A DNA stretch of 64,000 nucleotides from CAVYHJ01 sp963768165 [NCBI: uncultured bacterium] (GCA_963768165.1 CAVYHJ010000002.1:682001-746000); one strand, 5' to 3'; counted from the stretch's first letter, positions 42,180 through 51,575 are shown. The notes: generated from the sequence alone by a model not told the origin. Made by a program: numbers and translations.

Positions 42180-43127
42180 ATGAAAATATTAGCGTTTCTT
42201 TTCAGCACCATTATTTTGTCAGGGACAGTCTTTGCATCCGGGGTGATTGATATTGCCTATTCTCCCTATACTATCAGTAAACCGGGGTCGTATCTGGTCG
42301 TCAAAGATTTAACCACGGCTCGAAATTTGGATTGCATTGATATCAATACCAGTAATGTCATCATAGACCTTAACGGGCATACCTTGTATGGCGCAGGCAC
42401 AGTGGGTACTTCTGGTACCGGAATAAATGACTTGGGCAATTATCAAATTGACAATAATATAGCGATTTTCAATGGTACCATTCGAGATTTTAAGTCCAAC
42501 GGGATTTATTTATATGGCTTAGCGGCCCAAGTGAGTCGGGTCAATACATTCAGTAATGGAAGCGTTGGAATCTTCTGCGCTGCGGGTGGTTCAGTTTTTG
42601 ATTGCAATGCCTCTGAAAATGGAAGCTATGGGATTTATTGCAACACGGGAATTATTCGGAATAACATGGTACAGTACAATGGTGGTTACGGGATTACCGG
42701 CTATAATGGTATCGTCATAAGCGGAAATCATCTTTTCTACAATTACTCCGATGGAATCTATTGCAGAGACGCAACGGTAAGCAATAACAACTCATTTTTC
42801 AATAATGGAAATGGAATAAATGCAACCTATAGTTTAGTGGAGAATAATAATGTGGAATCAAATGTCATTCAAATTATTGCTTCCAATAGCAGGATTATTG
42901 GGAATTTCTGTCAACAAAGTAATTCGGGTACAGGAATCTTGGCGTCTACTAATAATACGATTGAGAATAATACGCTTTACAGTAATATTACCGGACTTTG
43001 TACAGACTCATCGGGTAACTATATCGCCGGGAACCGGTTATCGGGCAATATTGTGAGTATTTTTACCACGGCGGGAAATACCCTGGGTAACGGTTCCACC
43101 GGGTTTGCCAATATCATTGTCCCCTAA
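42180..43127 (+). CDS. Exported right-handed beta-helix protein 2
   Basis: The 315-residue paralog has signal peptide MKILAFLFSTIILSGTVFAS and the same N-terminal block (VIDIAYSPYTISKPGSYLVV, VIIDLNGHTLYGAG). The helix coils are variable (NGTIRDFKSNGIYLYGLAAQ, ENGSYGIYCNTGIIRNN). It has the type-2 tail, with NTIENNTLYSNITG, NYIAGNRLSGN and SIFTTAGNTLGNGSTGFANI. It is transcribed from its own promoter and has a weak AAAAGGGG site. Confidence 0.85.
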   Translation: MKILAFLFSTIILSGTVFASGVIDIAYSPYTISKPGSYLVVKDLTTARNLDCIDINTSNVIIDLNGHTLYGAGTVGTSGTGINDLGNYQIDNNIAIFNGTIRDFKSNGIYLYGLAAQVSRVNTFSNGSVGIFCAAGGSVFDCNASENGSYGIYCNTGIIRNNMVQYNGGYGITGYNGIVISGNHLFYNYSDGIYCRDATVSNNNSFFNNGNGINATYSLVENNNVESNVIQIIASNSRIIGNFCQQSNSGTGILASTNNTIENNTLYSNITGLCTDSSGNYIAGNRLSGNIVSIFTTAGNTLGNGSTGFANIIVP

Positions 43128-43186
43128 TCCCTATGTCCGAATCCAACAATTCGCCGGATTTGAGAGGTGAAGGGATAAAAGTTTCA

Positions 43187-43215
43187 TTGACACAGGATAA
43201 ATTCAGTCCTATAAT
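43187..43215 (+). promoter_or_regulatory. Sigma-70 promoter of beta-helix gene 3
   Basis: TTGACA (43187-43192), 17 bp, TATAAT (43210-43215). The sequence ahead of it, ATCCAACAATTCGCCGGATT (43141-43160), recurs with small changes before promoter 8 at 48.85 kb. Confidence 0.85.
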
Positions 43216-43259
43216 TTTTATTGGTCGGTTAATTCTAAAACTTACAGGGGAGGAAGTGT

Positions 43260-44486
43260 ATGAAAATTTTAGCGTTTCTTTTCAGTACTATCGTTTTAGC
43301 AGGGACAGTCTTCGCGTCAGGGGTAATTGATATTGCCTATTCCCCTTACACCATCAATCAGCCGGGGTCGTATCTTATCGTGAAGAATTTGACCACGGCT
43401 AATGGTAACGGGATTGCTATCAATGCCAGCGATGTCACGATTGACCTTAACGGACATACCCTTTACGGTCTTGGAACTGCGGGTCCGGGCGGAAATGGGA
43501 TTTACAGTACCGCCGGAGATAATATCACTATCACCAATGGTGCCATCCGTAATTTTAATGGTACGGGGATAAGCTTAACGGCACAAGCACATATTAGCAA
43601 AGTGAAAATCATAGGATGCAGTAGTCAGGGTATTGTCGCAGATGGTGGTGTGATTGAAAACAATCTAGTTACTAATATTGGTCGCAATGGAATTGTTTTG
43701 AACAATACTATTTACCCAGGTATTATTGCGACGAATGTAGTAAGTTCTACAAGTAATTCAGGTTATCCTGCAATTTGGGCAACAAATAATTGTGATGTTA
43801 CAGGAAACACCGTAGCCAATACCAATACCACTGGAATTTATGTACAATCAGGCAACTGTAAAATAACAGGGAACACCTTAAATAAAAATAGTAATAACGG
43901 GATATGGATAAATGGTCCTAACTGCACAATAACAAAGAATAATGTAAGCAATACTCTTGGCGGGTCTGGAATCTATGTTACCAATAATGGATGTAATATT
44001 ATTGAGAATACAGTTGCCAATGGCACCTCAAATGGAATTTATGCAAACGGGCTGGGATGTCGGATATCCGAAAACGAAGTTTACGCAAATGGGGGTGCGG
44101 GAATCTCTGCTGGTCAGGGCATTACTCTGACAGATAATAATGTCTATGGGAATACGTTAGACGGAATAGATGTAGTCTACGGTTCACTGATTCGTGGAAA
44201 TACCATCCGGCAGAACGGGGTGATGGGCATTACTGCCAATGCCGGAAATCGCATTGAAGGAAATAACGTTGATGCGGATTTTGCAGTAGGAATCTATGTC
44301 AGTGGGGGTGCCAATACTATTCTGAATAATTCGGTTTGGTCGAATTATACAGGGTTATTTATTTCCAGTTCCACGAATTTCTATTCGGGAAATGTATTTC
44401 AAAACAATGGTGTCTCAACGACCATTGCCGCCAACAATGTAGCGGGGAACGGGACTACAGGATTTACCAATGCAGTACTTCCCTAA
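43260..44486 (+). CDS. Exported right-handed beta-helix protein 3
   Basis: The 408-residue paralog combines the signal peptide of protein 2 (MKILAFLFSTIVLAGTVFAS) with the body and tail of protein 1: its central coils (AQAHISKVKIIGCSSQGIVA, NCTITKNNVSNT) and the type-1 tail (TTIAANNVAGNGTTGFTNAV) are closer to protein 1 than to its neighbour. It has an own promoter and a GAGGAAG site. This pattern suggests recombination between array members. Confidence 0.85.
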   Translation: MKILAFLFSTIVLAGTVFASGVIDIAYSPYTINQPGSYLIVKNLTTANGNGIAINASDVTIDLNGHTLYGLGTAGPGGNGIYSTAGDNITITNGAIRNFNGTGISLTAQAHISKVKIIGCSSQGIVADGGVIENNLVTNIGRNGIVLNNTIYPGIIATNVVSSTSNSGYPAIWATNNCDVTGNTVANTNTTGIYVQSGNCKITGNTLNKNSNNGIWINGPNCTITKNNVSNTLGGSGIYVTNNGCNIIENTVANGTSNGIYANGLGCRISENEVYANGGAGISAGQGITLTDNNVYGNTLDGIDVVYGSLIRGNTIRQNGVMGITANAGNRIEGNNVDADFAVGIYVSGGANTILNNSVWSNYTGLFISSSTNFYSGNVFQNNGVSTTIAANNVAGNGTTGFTNAVLP

Positions 44487-44550
44487 AATTACTTGCTTTT
44501 TTTTTGGGAAAGAGGGAAAATAAGCGCACTAAAATAAAGGAGGTTGCTAT

Positions 44551-45375
44551 ATGAAACGTATCGGATTTTTAGGTGTATGTATTGTGCTAGGCATGGGACT
44601 TTTGATAAGTTCTGCCCGTGCAGATTTTTTGTTTTCCAGTGATGCCGGGTTCAGTTTGGGTGCAAGTAATTACGATAAGTTTGATGTCCTTTCGACCAAT
44701 GGGTCGGGAGCGTACAATCAAGTGCTGGCTTCCTTATCCGCGGTCATTCCGCCGGAAACCAATATAGACGCGATACAAGCCGTCTCACCCACCACGACGA
44801 TTTTTTCCATCGGTTCGGACAACTATATTCAAGGGACTTTGTTCCATAAACAGGATTTAATTGTGTGGAATGGGAGCAATGCGACCTTATTGTGGGATGG
44901 ACAGGGAAATGGATTACCACCGGAAACGGCTATCAATGCCGTCAGCATTATCTCCACCAGTCCTTTGGAATTTTCTTTTGGATTGAATGCCGCGACCCAA
45001 TTGACCATCAACAGCGTAGCAAATACTCAAGTAACCAAAAGCGACCTGATTCATTGGAAATCAGGGAGTGGGTTTACAGCCAAAGATTTTGATGCCGTGG
45101 CGCAAAATATTCCACCGGAAGTCAGCTTGGACGCCTTCAGCCGGATTAATTCCACACAATGGGTTATGTCCTTTGACGCGCAAGCCTTGATTCCCGCTAA
45201 TTCCAGTAATCTCTTTGCGAAATCTGATTTGGTTTCTTTCAATCCGACAGGCGCCGGATTCAGTGCCACACCTTATTTCAATTCCGCTACCTATAACATT
45301 CCACCGGAAGCTAATATTGATGCGATTTCTACGGGTCTCGGCACCGTCTCCATCCTGGATTGGTTCTTGTATTGA
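44551..45375 (+). CDS. Exported fourfold-repeat protein inside the beta-helix array
   Basis: The 274-residue protein is unrelated to its neighbours. After a signal peptide (MKRIGFLGVCIVLGMGLLIS, cleavage near ARA) it has four internal repeats of about 60-65 residues, each ended by a nearly constant motif: VIPPETNIDAI, GLPPETAINAV, NIPPEVSLDAF and NIPPEANIDAI. Within repeats, FSxxxxxxDLxxW strands recur, as in KQDLIVWN and KSDLIHWK, suggesting a beta-propeller or beta-sandwich tandem. AAGGAGG precedes the ATG. I do not know this family. Its place between the beta-helix genes suggests shared export or use. Confidence 0.75.
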   Translation: MKRIGFLGVCIVLGMGLLISSARADFLFSSDAGFSLGASNYDKFDVLSTNGSGAYNQVLASLSAVIPPETNIDAIQAVSPTTTIFSIGSDNYIQGTLFHKQDLIVWNGSNATLLWDGQGNGLPPETAINAVSIISTSPLEFSFGLNAATQLTINSVANTQVTKSDLIHWKSGSGFTAKDFDAVAQNIPPEVSLDAFSRINSTQWVMSFDAQALIPANSSNLFAKSDLVSFNPTGAGFSATPYFNSATYNIPPEANIDAISTGLGTVSILDWFLY

Positions 45376-45519
45376 GTGGATATGAATTTTTCGAGTGTAA
45401 TTAAAAAATAATCGTAATATATTTTCTTTTCCATTAACCTCTTATGCGAGTCTTCTAAAGAGGTTATTATATAATAACAAGTCGAGCGGTCAAATTTTAG
45501 TTCCAAGGAGGAACTTTTC

Positions 45520-46623
45520 GTGATACAACGCATTTCGTTATACGGTTTGTTTTTTATTTTGTCAGGGATGGTGTATGCTGTCGGTCAAATAGATATCGCC
45601 TATACACCCTATACCATTAGTACTCCAGGGTCGTATATCGTGGTGAAGGATTTAACCACTTCTCAAAACTATGATTGTATTGATATCGCCACCAGCAATG
45701 TTACGATTGATCTAAATGGGCATACGTTATATGGCGGGGGAACATCGTCAGGCTCAAATGGTAGCGGAATTTATGATTTGGGTGGCACCGCCATCAACAA
45801 CAATATTATTGTCAAAAATGGGAATATCCGGGATTTTCGGATGGATGGTGTCCTTTTAAATGGAAATAATTCTGAAGTTTCCAAATTGAATGTTACCAAT
45901 TGTGGAAGCTATGGAATTAACATAAACTATGGAATTGTTGAAAACAATAATGTGTCTTATTGCTGTGCACAAAACGCTGTTTATCAGATTACTTGTGGTT
46001 ATGGTTCCATCCTTAATAATCGTGTGCGTTTTAGCGGTCTGGGAGGAGGGATTGGATATTCTTCCGGGATTATCAAAGACAATTATTGTGTCCAAAATGC
46101 ACTCGCGGGGATTGAGTGTGACGAAATAAGCAAGGTAATTGGCAATTATATGTATGGCAACCTCCAGGATGGCATTCTGTTGGACAATGCACAGTGTCAA
46201 GTGGAAGATAATATTTGTATTAGTAACCATCAAAATGGGATTAATGCCTATATTGGGGGTTGTTTTATATCTAAAAATGTCTGTCAAACAAATTCCTATT
46301 GTGGTATTACTACCGGTGATGAATGTGATATTCGGGACAATATGGTATACGAAAATTCAGTCGCTGGAATAATATGCCAAACGGATTGTCAGGTGGTGGG
46401 TAATTCTGTTTCGTATCATATCACCGGGTTGGGATATGGAATATCTGTTAACGGGGCAGGCACCCGTGTTGATAATAACCATATTACCAGCAATAATTAC
46501 GGGATTTATTTTACTTCCGCCAGTAATTGGTATGGACGAAATACTTTTAGTTTTAATTTGCACATTACGGGAGGAACAGCACCTGCCGATCCCGGAAGTC
46601 CCTATACTAATCAGTCTTTCTAA
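45520..46623 (+). CDS. Exported right-handed beta-helix protein 4
   Basis: The 367-residue paralog starts at GTG behind AAGGAGG. Its signal peptide (MIQRISLYGLFFILSGMVYA) is the most divergent of the set, but the IDIAYTPYTISTPGSYIVVK block is intact. The coils are unusually rich in Cys and Tyr (NVSYCCAQNAVYQITCGYGS, ECDIRDNMVYENSV), about 16 cysteines in all, unlike the other members. It ends with the type-3 tail: SNWYGRNTFSFN and PADPGSPYTNQSF, shared with protein 8. Confidence 0.82.
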   Translation: MIQRISLYGLFFILSGMVYAVGQIDIAYTPYTISTPGSYIVVKDLTTSQNYDCIDIATSNVTIDLNGHTLYGGGTSSGSNGSGIYDLGGTAINNNIIVKNGNIRDFRMDGVLLNGNNSEVSKLNVTNCGSYGININYGIVENNNVSYCCAQNAVYQITCGYGSILNNRVRFSGLGGGIGYSSGIIKDNYCVQNALAGIECDEISKVIGNYMYGNLQDGILLDNAQCQVEDNICISNHQNGINAYIGGCFISKNVCQTNSYCGITTGDECDIRDNMVYENSVAGIICQTDCQVVGNSVSYHITGLGYGISVNGAGTRVDNNHITSNNYGIYFTSASNWYGRNTFSFNLHITGGTAPADPGSPYTNQSF

Positions 46624-46737
46624 CGGCATCTGGAATCACCATCTTTTTTTGTGCTCTTCTTGACTAATGGGTAATATATTTTTATACCTGCTTTCTTGAG
46701 TCATCCTTTATTCCCGTGAAAAATTGCCACCTTTATT

Positions 46738-46766
46738 TTGTATTTTAACTCCTTGTGTTATATAAT
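46738..46766 (+). promoter_or_regulatory. Sigma-70 promoter of beta-helix gene 5
   Basis: TTGTAT (46738-46743), 17 bp, TATAAT (46761-46766). A second TATAAT lies 7 bp further down. Confidence 0.7.
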
Positions 46767-46855
46767 GCCCTCATATAATCAGGCACATTTGGGTGCTTGG
46801 ATTCTTGTAGAAACCCAAGATAATGTATTTTAATTTGGTTTCAAAGGAGGAAACC

Positions 46856-47815
46856 ATGAAAACCGTAAGTTTACTTTGGTTACCCCTGCTTCTCGCAGGA
46901 ACCGTGTACGGGACAGGACAAATTGATATTGCCTATTCCCCCTACACCATCAATAATCCGGGATCGTATATTGTGGTCAAAGATTTAACTACCCCTCAAA
47001 ACCTCAATGGGATTACCATCTCCACCAGTAATATCACCATTGATTTGAATGGCCATACCCTCTATGGCGCAGGCTCCACCACAGGCTCATCCGGGAATGG
47101 AATAGTAGATCTTATCAACGGAGCCAATAATGTAACCATCTACAATGGCACTATTCGGGATTTTAGAAACAACGGGATTGAGCTATTCGGAATGAATACA
47201 CGGGTGGAGCATGTCAATGTCTCTGGAAATAATTATTATGGAATCTACCTGGGTTCTAGCGCGCTGGTAGCGGATTGTAATGTCTCCAATAATGGGTATG
47301 ACGGAATTAATCTAGAAAATTCAACTGGCGCCGGAGGGATTATTCGGAATAACAATGTAACTTATAATGGAATTAATGGAATTTATGGCCAGTATGGGGT
47401 CGTAATAACCGGAAATCATATCTCCCATAATCAATCCGATGGAATTTTGGGTTTAAACGCAACGATACTGAATAATGACTCATTTTTGAATCAAGTGAAT
47501 GGAATCTCCGGGTCATATTGTTTAGTGGAAAATAATAATGTGGATGGTAATTTTTCCAATGGAATTACAGGTAGTTATAACAGGATTGTTGGTAATTACT
47601 GTCAGTCCCATTCTGGAGGTGCGGGAATCTATGCACATACTCAGAATACTATTGAAAACAATACTCTTTACGCTAATTCTACCGGAGTTTTCACAAATAG
47701 TGTGAATAACTATATCGCTGGAAATTCCTTAACGGGCAATACCGTGAGTATTTTTACCACGGCTGGAAATTTCTTGGGTGATGGGACTACAGGATTTTTT
47801 AATGCAATTCATTAA
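46856..47815 (+). CDS. Exported right-handed beta-helix protein 5
   Basis: The 319-residue paralog starts at 46856 behind AAAGGAGG; an 11-codon longer frame is not needed. It has the signal peptide MKTVSLLWLPLLLAGTVYGT and the constant block, variable coils (NGTIRDFRNNGIELFGMNTR, NCSYNGINGIYGQYGVVI type) and the type-2 tail. It is very similar to protein 6, which follows after 59 bp without its own promoter, so the two form an operon. Confidence 0.85.
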   Translation: MKTVSLLWLPLLLAGTVYGTGQIDIAYSPYTINNPGSYIVVKDLTTPQNLNGITISTSNITIDLNGHTLYGAGSTTGSSGNGIVDLINGANNVTIYNGTIRDFRNNGIELFGMNTRVEHVNVSGNNYYGIYLGSSALVADCNVSNNGYDGINLENSTGAGGIIRNNNVTYNGINGIYGQYGVVITGNHISHNQSDGILGLNATILNNDSFLNQVNGISGSYCLVENNNVDGNFSNGITGSYNRIVGNYCQSHSGGAGIYAHTQNTIENNTLYANSTGVFTNSVNNYIAGNSLTGNTVSIFTTAGNFLGDGTTGFFNAIH

Positions 47816-47874
47816 AGTGTATTATTCCCAACGCAATGTCTGGTGAGACTAAAAACTATAAAAGGAGAAAGGTT

Positions 47875-48834
47875 ATGAAAACTATCATTCTACTCATGGC
47901 CAGCTTGTTACTGGCAAGCATGGTGTACGGGACAGGTCAAATTGATATCGCCTATACGCCGTATACCATCAGTACACCGGGGTCGTATATTGTGGTCAAA
48001 GATTTAACCACCGCCCAAAATCTCAATGGTATTATAATCAATACCAATGATATCACCATTGATTTGAATGGCCATACCCTCTATGGCGCAGGCTCCACCA
48101 CAGGATCGTCCGGTAGTGGAATAGAAGATATTAGCGTCGGAGCCATGAATGTCGCCATCTACAATGGCACCATTCGGAATTTTAGAACCAACGGGATTGA
48201 GGTATTAGGATTGAACGCACGGGTGGAGCGGGTCAATGTCTATGGCAATAATTACTTTGGAATTCATCTCGGTTCTAGCGGACTGGTGGCGGATTGTAAT
48301 GTCTCAAATAATGGTTATATCGGAATCAAACTTGAAAGTGGTACTTCCGTTGGCGGGATTATTCGGAACAACAACGTATCGTACAGTGGAAATTACGGGA
48401 TTTATGGCCAGTATGGTGTCGTAATAAGCGGAAATAATGTCTGCCATAATCAATCCATTGGAATTTATGGGTTAGACGCAACGATATTGAATAACTACTC
48501 ATGGGACAATGGAGCGAATGGAATCTCTGGGTCATATTGTTTAGTGGAGAATAATACTGCGGATAGTAATTTTTTCAATGGAATTACTGGTAGTTATAAC
48601 AGGATAGTTGGGAATTACTGTCTGTCCAATTCTTTGGGCGCAGGAATCTTGACGACGGATTATAATACGATTGAAAATAATACTCTTTTTTCTAATTCAA
48701 CCGGTGTTTTCGTGTCCGGACAGCATAACTATATCGCCGGAAATCGCTTAATGAACAATAGTGTGAGTATCTTTACCACGGCTGGAAATACCCTCGGTAA
48801 CGGTACTACGGGGTTTACCAATGTCACTTATTAA
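47875..48834 (+). CDS. Exported right-handed beta-helix protein 6
   Basis: The 319-residue paralog is the near twin of protein 5, of identical length (NVYGNNYFGIHLGSSGLVAD, NNTLFSNSTGVFV). It has signal peptide MKTIILLMASLLLASMVYGT and a type-2 tail. The 59-bp leader contains TCTGGTGAGACTAAAAAC and AAAAGGAGAAA, almost the same as the leader of protein 8, showing that the leader moved with the gene. It probably depends on the promoter of gene 5. Confidence 0.85.
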   Translation: MKTIILLMASLLLASMVYGTGQIDIAYTPYTISTPGSYIVVKDLTTAQNLNGIIINTNDITIDLNGHTLYGAGSTTGSSGSGIEDISVGAMNVAIYNGTIRNFRTNGIEVLGLNARVERVNVYGNNYFGIHLGSSGLVADCNVSNNGYIGIKLESGTSVGGIIRNNNVSYSGNYGIYGQYGVVISGNNVCHNQSIGIYGLDATILNNYSWDNGANGISGSYCLVENNTADSNFFNGITGSYNRIVGNYCLSNSLGAGILTTDYNTIENNTLFSNSTGVFVSGQHNYIAGNRLMNNSVSIFTTAGNTLGNGTTGFTNVTY

Positions 48835-48875
48835 ATAAACTTAATGTCCAAATCCAACCATTCGCTGGATTTGAA

Positions 48876-48905
48876 TTGACACGGGAATAGATGCAGGTTT
48901 ACAAT
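48876..48905 (+). promoter_or_regulatory. Sigma-70 promoter of beta-helix gene 7
   Basis: TTGACA (48876-48881), 18 bp, TACAAT (48900-48905). The upstream ATTCGCTGGATTTGAATTG block resembles that before promoters 2 and 3. Confidence 0.7.
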
Positions 48906-48953
48906 TTTCGCAATGGTCATTAAGACCTAACAACTTTATATGGGAGGAAATAT

Positions 48954-49844
48954 ATGAAAACTCTAGCTTTTCTTTTCAGTACCATTATTTTAGCGGGGAC
49001 AGTCTTTGCGTCAGGTCAAATTGATATTGCCTATTCCCCCTATACCATCAGTAAACCGGGGTCGTATATTGTGGTCAAAGATTTAACTACCGCCCAAAAT
49101 CAAAATTGTATTACCATCTCCACCAGTAATATCACCATTGATTTAAATGGTCATACCCTCTATGGCGCAGGCACCGCAGGCTCGTCAGGTAGTGGGATAG
49201 AAGATGTTAGCGCCGGAGCCATGAATCTCGCCATCTACAATGGCACCATTCGGAATTTTAGAACCAACGGGATTGAACTATTTGGAGTAAATGCACGAGT
49301 GGAGCGGGTCAATGTCTCTGGCAATAATTACTTTGGAATCCATCTCGGTGCCAGCGGGTTGGTGTCAGATTGTAATGTCTCAAATAATAGTTATGTCGGA
49401 ATCAAACTTGATGGTGAGAATTGCGGCGGGATTATTCGGAATAACCAAGCCTCCAATAATCAATCTGATGGAATTTATGGTAATAATGTGGCAATATCGA
49501 GTAATTTCTCATATTTCAATAAAGGGAATGGAATCACTGCTTTAAATTGTTTAGTAGAAAATAATACTTTAGATTCAAATAATCCCAATGGAATTTCTGC
49601 TAACTCTTGCAGGGTTATTGGTAATTACTGTTATGGCCATCTTTCTGGCGCAGGAATCGTGGCGATTGAGTATAATACGATTGAAAATAATACTCTTTTT
49701 GACAATACTACCGGAATTTCCGCGACCGGAACAGCTAACTATATCGCCGGGAACCGATTAACTACCAATTCTGTGAGTATTTCTACCACGGCGGGAAATA
49801 CCTTGGGTAACGGCACCACGGGGTTTACCAATGTCACGTATTAA
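48954..49844 (+). CDS. Exported right-handed beta-helix protein 7
   Basis: The 296-residue paralog is the shortest. Its signal peptide and promoter are of the protein 1-3 type (MKTLAFLFSTIILAGTVFAS), but its body (NARVERVNVSGNNYFGIHLG) matches protein 6 and lacks about one coil that proteins 5 and 6 have. It has the type-2 tail (NTIENNTLFDNTTG, NYIAGNRLT). The mixed parentage points to recombination near the signal-peptide junction. GGGAGG precedes the ATG. Confidence 0.85.
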   Translation: MKTLAFLFSTIILAGTVFASGQIDIAYSPYTISKPGSYIVVKDLTTAQNQNCITISTSNITIDLNGHTLYGAGTAGSSGSGIEDVSAGAMNLAIYNGTIRNFRTNGIELFGVNARVERVNVSGNNYFGIHLGASGLVSDCNVSNNSYVGIKLDGENCGGIIRNNQASNNQSDGIYGNNVAISSNFSYFNKGNGITALNCLVENNTLDSNNPNGISANSCRVIGNYCYGHLSGAGIVAIEYNTIENNTLFDNTTGISATGTANYIAGNRLTTNSVSISTTAGNTLGNGTTGFTNVTY

Positions 49845-49893
49845 ACTCAAACAAATGTCTGGTGAGACTAAAAACCAAAAAAGGAGAAACGTT

Positions 49894-50922
49894 ATGAAAA
49901 CAATCATTCTACTCATAGTCAGTTCGTTACTGTTAAGCCTGGTGTATGGGACAGGACAGATTGATATCGCCTATTCCCCTTATACCATCAGCCAACCGGG
50001 GTCGTATATCGTAGTAAAAAATTTAACGGTTGGTCCAGACCTCAATTGTATTACCATCAATACCAGTGATGTCTCCATTGATCTCAACGGACATACGCTC
50101 TATGGCGCGGGAACCACAACCGGCAGTACCGGAAATGGTGTTGCACTGGCCGGATTTTACGATAATATTGCCGTATTTAATGGTATCACCAGGGATTTTT
50201 TTGAGTGTGGGGTTAATCTAGGATATTACTTTTCGGCGAATGATTTAATTTACAATATTCACTCTTTCAACAATAATTATGTGGGAATCCTTTTATCCAG
50301 TGGAATCGTTCGGGATTGTGTTCTTTCCGGGAATTACAGGGGAATAATAGTGGATGCTAACGGCGTGGTGAAAAATAATACCGTTACCAATAATAGCGAC
50401 TATGGAATAGCGGTATCTGCTGGCTCTTCGGTGATTGATAATAGCCTCTATTATAACGGTACTTATGGAATCATTGTGGAGGGGACATGTACCCTCACCG
50501 GCAATAGTATTGTCTCTAATGGTTCGGATGGGATTTCTGCATCCTATTACGGGAGTACTATCACCGGAAATAGCCTTTATAATAACAGTGGAAACGGGAT
50601 TACCTCTGCTCCCGGATGTACGATTAAAGATAATGTTCTGGTAGCCAATGCCCAGGATGGAATTGTCGTTGCAAGTAATTGCCAGGTGACTGGGAATACC
50701 ATTTCCGGTCATCTCAATTCGACCTATGGCCGGGGTATCAATGTGCAGGGAACCGGAACCCGGATTGACAGCAACCATATCGCCAATAACCGGATTGGAA
50801 TTAATTTCTCAAGTAACAAAAATTGGTATGGACGTAATACTTTTAGCAGTGACAGCGGGGGAAATACCAGTGGAACTCCCCCTGCCGACCCCGGCAGTCC
50901 CTACACAAACCAAAGTTACTAA
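49894..50922 (+). CDS. Exported right-handed beta-helix protein 8
   Basis: The 342-residue paralog has the signal peptide of the protein 6 group (MKTIILLIVSSLLLSLVYGT), the constant block, coils of its own (GTCTLTGNSIVSNGSDGISA, GNGITSAPGCTIKDNVLVAN) and the type-3 tail shared with protein 4 (KNWYGRNTFSSDSG, then PADPGSPYTNQSY). The start at 49894 follows AAAAGGAG; the frame from 49831 overlaps gene 7. No own promoter is seen. A terminator follows, ending the array. Confidence 0.85.
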   Translation: MKTIILLIVSSLLLSLVYGTGQIDIAYSPYTISQPGSYIVVKNLTVGPDLNCITINTSDVSIDLNGHTLYGAGTTTGSTGNGVALAGFYDNIAVFNGITRDFFECGVNLGYYFSANDLIYNIHSFNNNYVGILLSSGIVRDCVLSGNYRGIIVDANGVVKNNTVTNNSDYGIAVSAGSSVIDNSLYYNGTYGIIVEGTCTLTGNSIVSNGSDGISASYYGSTITGNSLYNNSGNGITSAPGCTIKDNVLVANAQDGIVVASNCQVTGNTISGHLNSTYGRGINVQGTGTRIDSNHIANNRIGINFSSNKNWYGRNTFSSDSGGNTSGTPPADPGSPYTNQSY

Positions 50923-50956
50923 TTCGATTTATTCTCGATAATCTATTTGTCTTCCT

Positions 50957-50985
50957 AAAAAGCCGTTTCACCTGCGGCTTTTTTT
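50957..50985 (+). terminator. Rho-independent terminator ending the array
   Basis: AAAAAGCCG (50957-50965) pairs with CGGCTTTTT (50975-50983) around a 9-nt loop and runs into a long T tract. Confidence 0.9.
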
Positions 50986-51032
50986 ATTGGAAGCGAAAAG
51001 GATATTGACCATAGCGTGGCTAATGTGAGTTA

Positions 51033-51575
51033 TTAGGGCAGAAAACCGAGTCCCGGTGGGAGACCGATCTTTTTCAAATCTTTGAACCAGCGTTTAATAT
51101 AATAGGTCTGGCCGGTATATTCCCCAGCCTCTTTCGCCGCTATATTCCATTGATCTTTGATAGATGGCGGTTCATTGGTCCAATTGGTTCCCGCCTGTTT
51201 AAATAAATTCCGGTATTGTTTTTGTAAAGGTGTTTTAGGATCTTTGGGATCAACCCATTTTCTCTGATAAGGTTTATGTTTCTTGGTGCCCGGAACATAG
51301 ACAATTTTCCCGATATCCGCATCTCTGAATTTCCCGATCGCGGAGAATGACCCCAAGGGCATCTGATACAACCGCACTTCTCCATCCCGAGCAAATTTCC
51401 GGGACAGGACATTTTGAAAGGCATTTTCCACAAATTTATTAAATTGTTTTTGAGTCAAGGTTATCGCATGACTTTTCCGTAAACTTTGATACAGTTGATT
51501 CCCCACTAATTTCCTGAATTGCGCTAATTCTATTTGAATCATGACTTCCGGTGACGTGGTACTCCTATTTCTCAT
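51033..51575 (-). CDS. Uncharacterised basic protein
   Basis: The 180-residue protein starts at 51575 behind AAAGGGG. The N-terminal half is helical (MIQIELAQFRKLVGNQLYQS, LTQKQFNKFVENAFQNVLSR). The C-terminal half has the pattern DPKTPLQKQYRNLFKQAGTN, W, LKDQW-like IKDQWNIAAKEAGEYTGQTY, which I have seen in uncharacterised mobile-element or phage-associated proteins (PxTPxQ...W...W...A...G...F/Y). It has no signal peptide. It is alone on its strand between the array and the hpnJ region. Confidence 0.65.
   Translation of the reverse strand: MRNRSTTSPEVMIQIELAQFRKLVGNQLYQSLRKSHAITLTQKQFNKFVENAFQNVLSRKFARDGEVRLYQMPLGSFSAIGKFRDADIGKIVYVPGTKKHKPYQRKWVDPKDPKTPLQKQYRNLFKQAGTNWTNEPPSIKDQWNIAAKEAGEYTGQTYYIKRWFKDLKKIGLPPGLGFLP

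Noticed and set aside
40763-50922. Beta-helix proteins as polysaccharide lyases or NosD copper-insertion proteins
   Set aside because: No catalytic residues of lyase families and no nos genes are nearby; only the fold class is supported.
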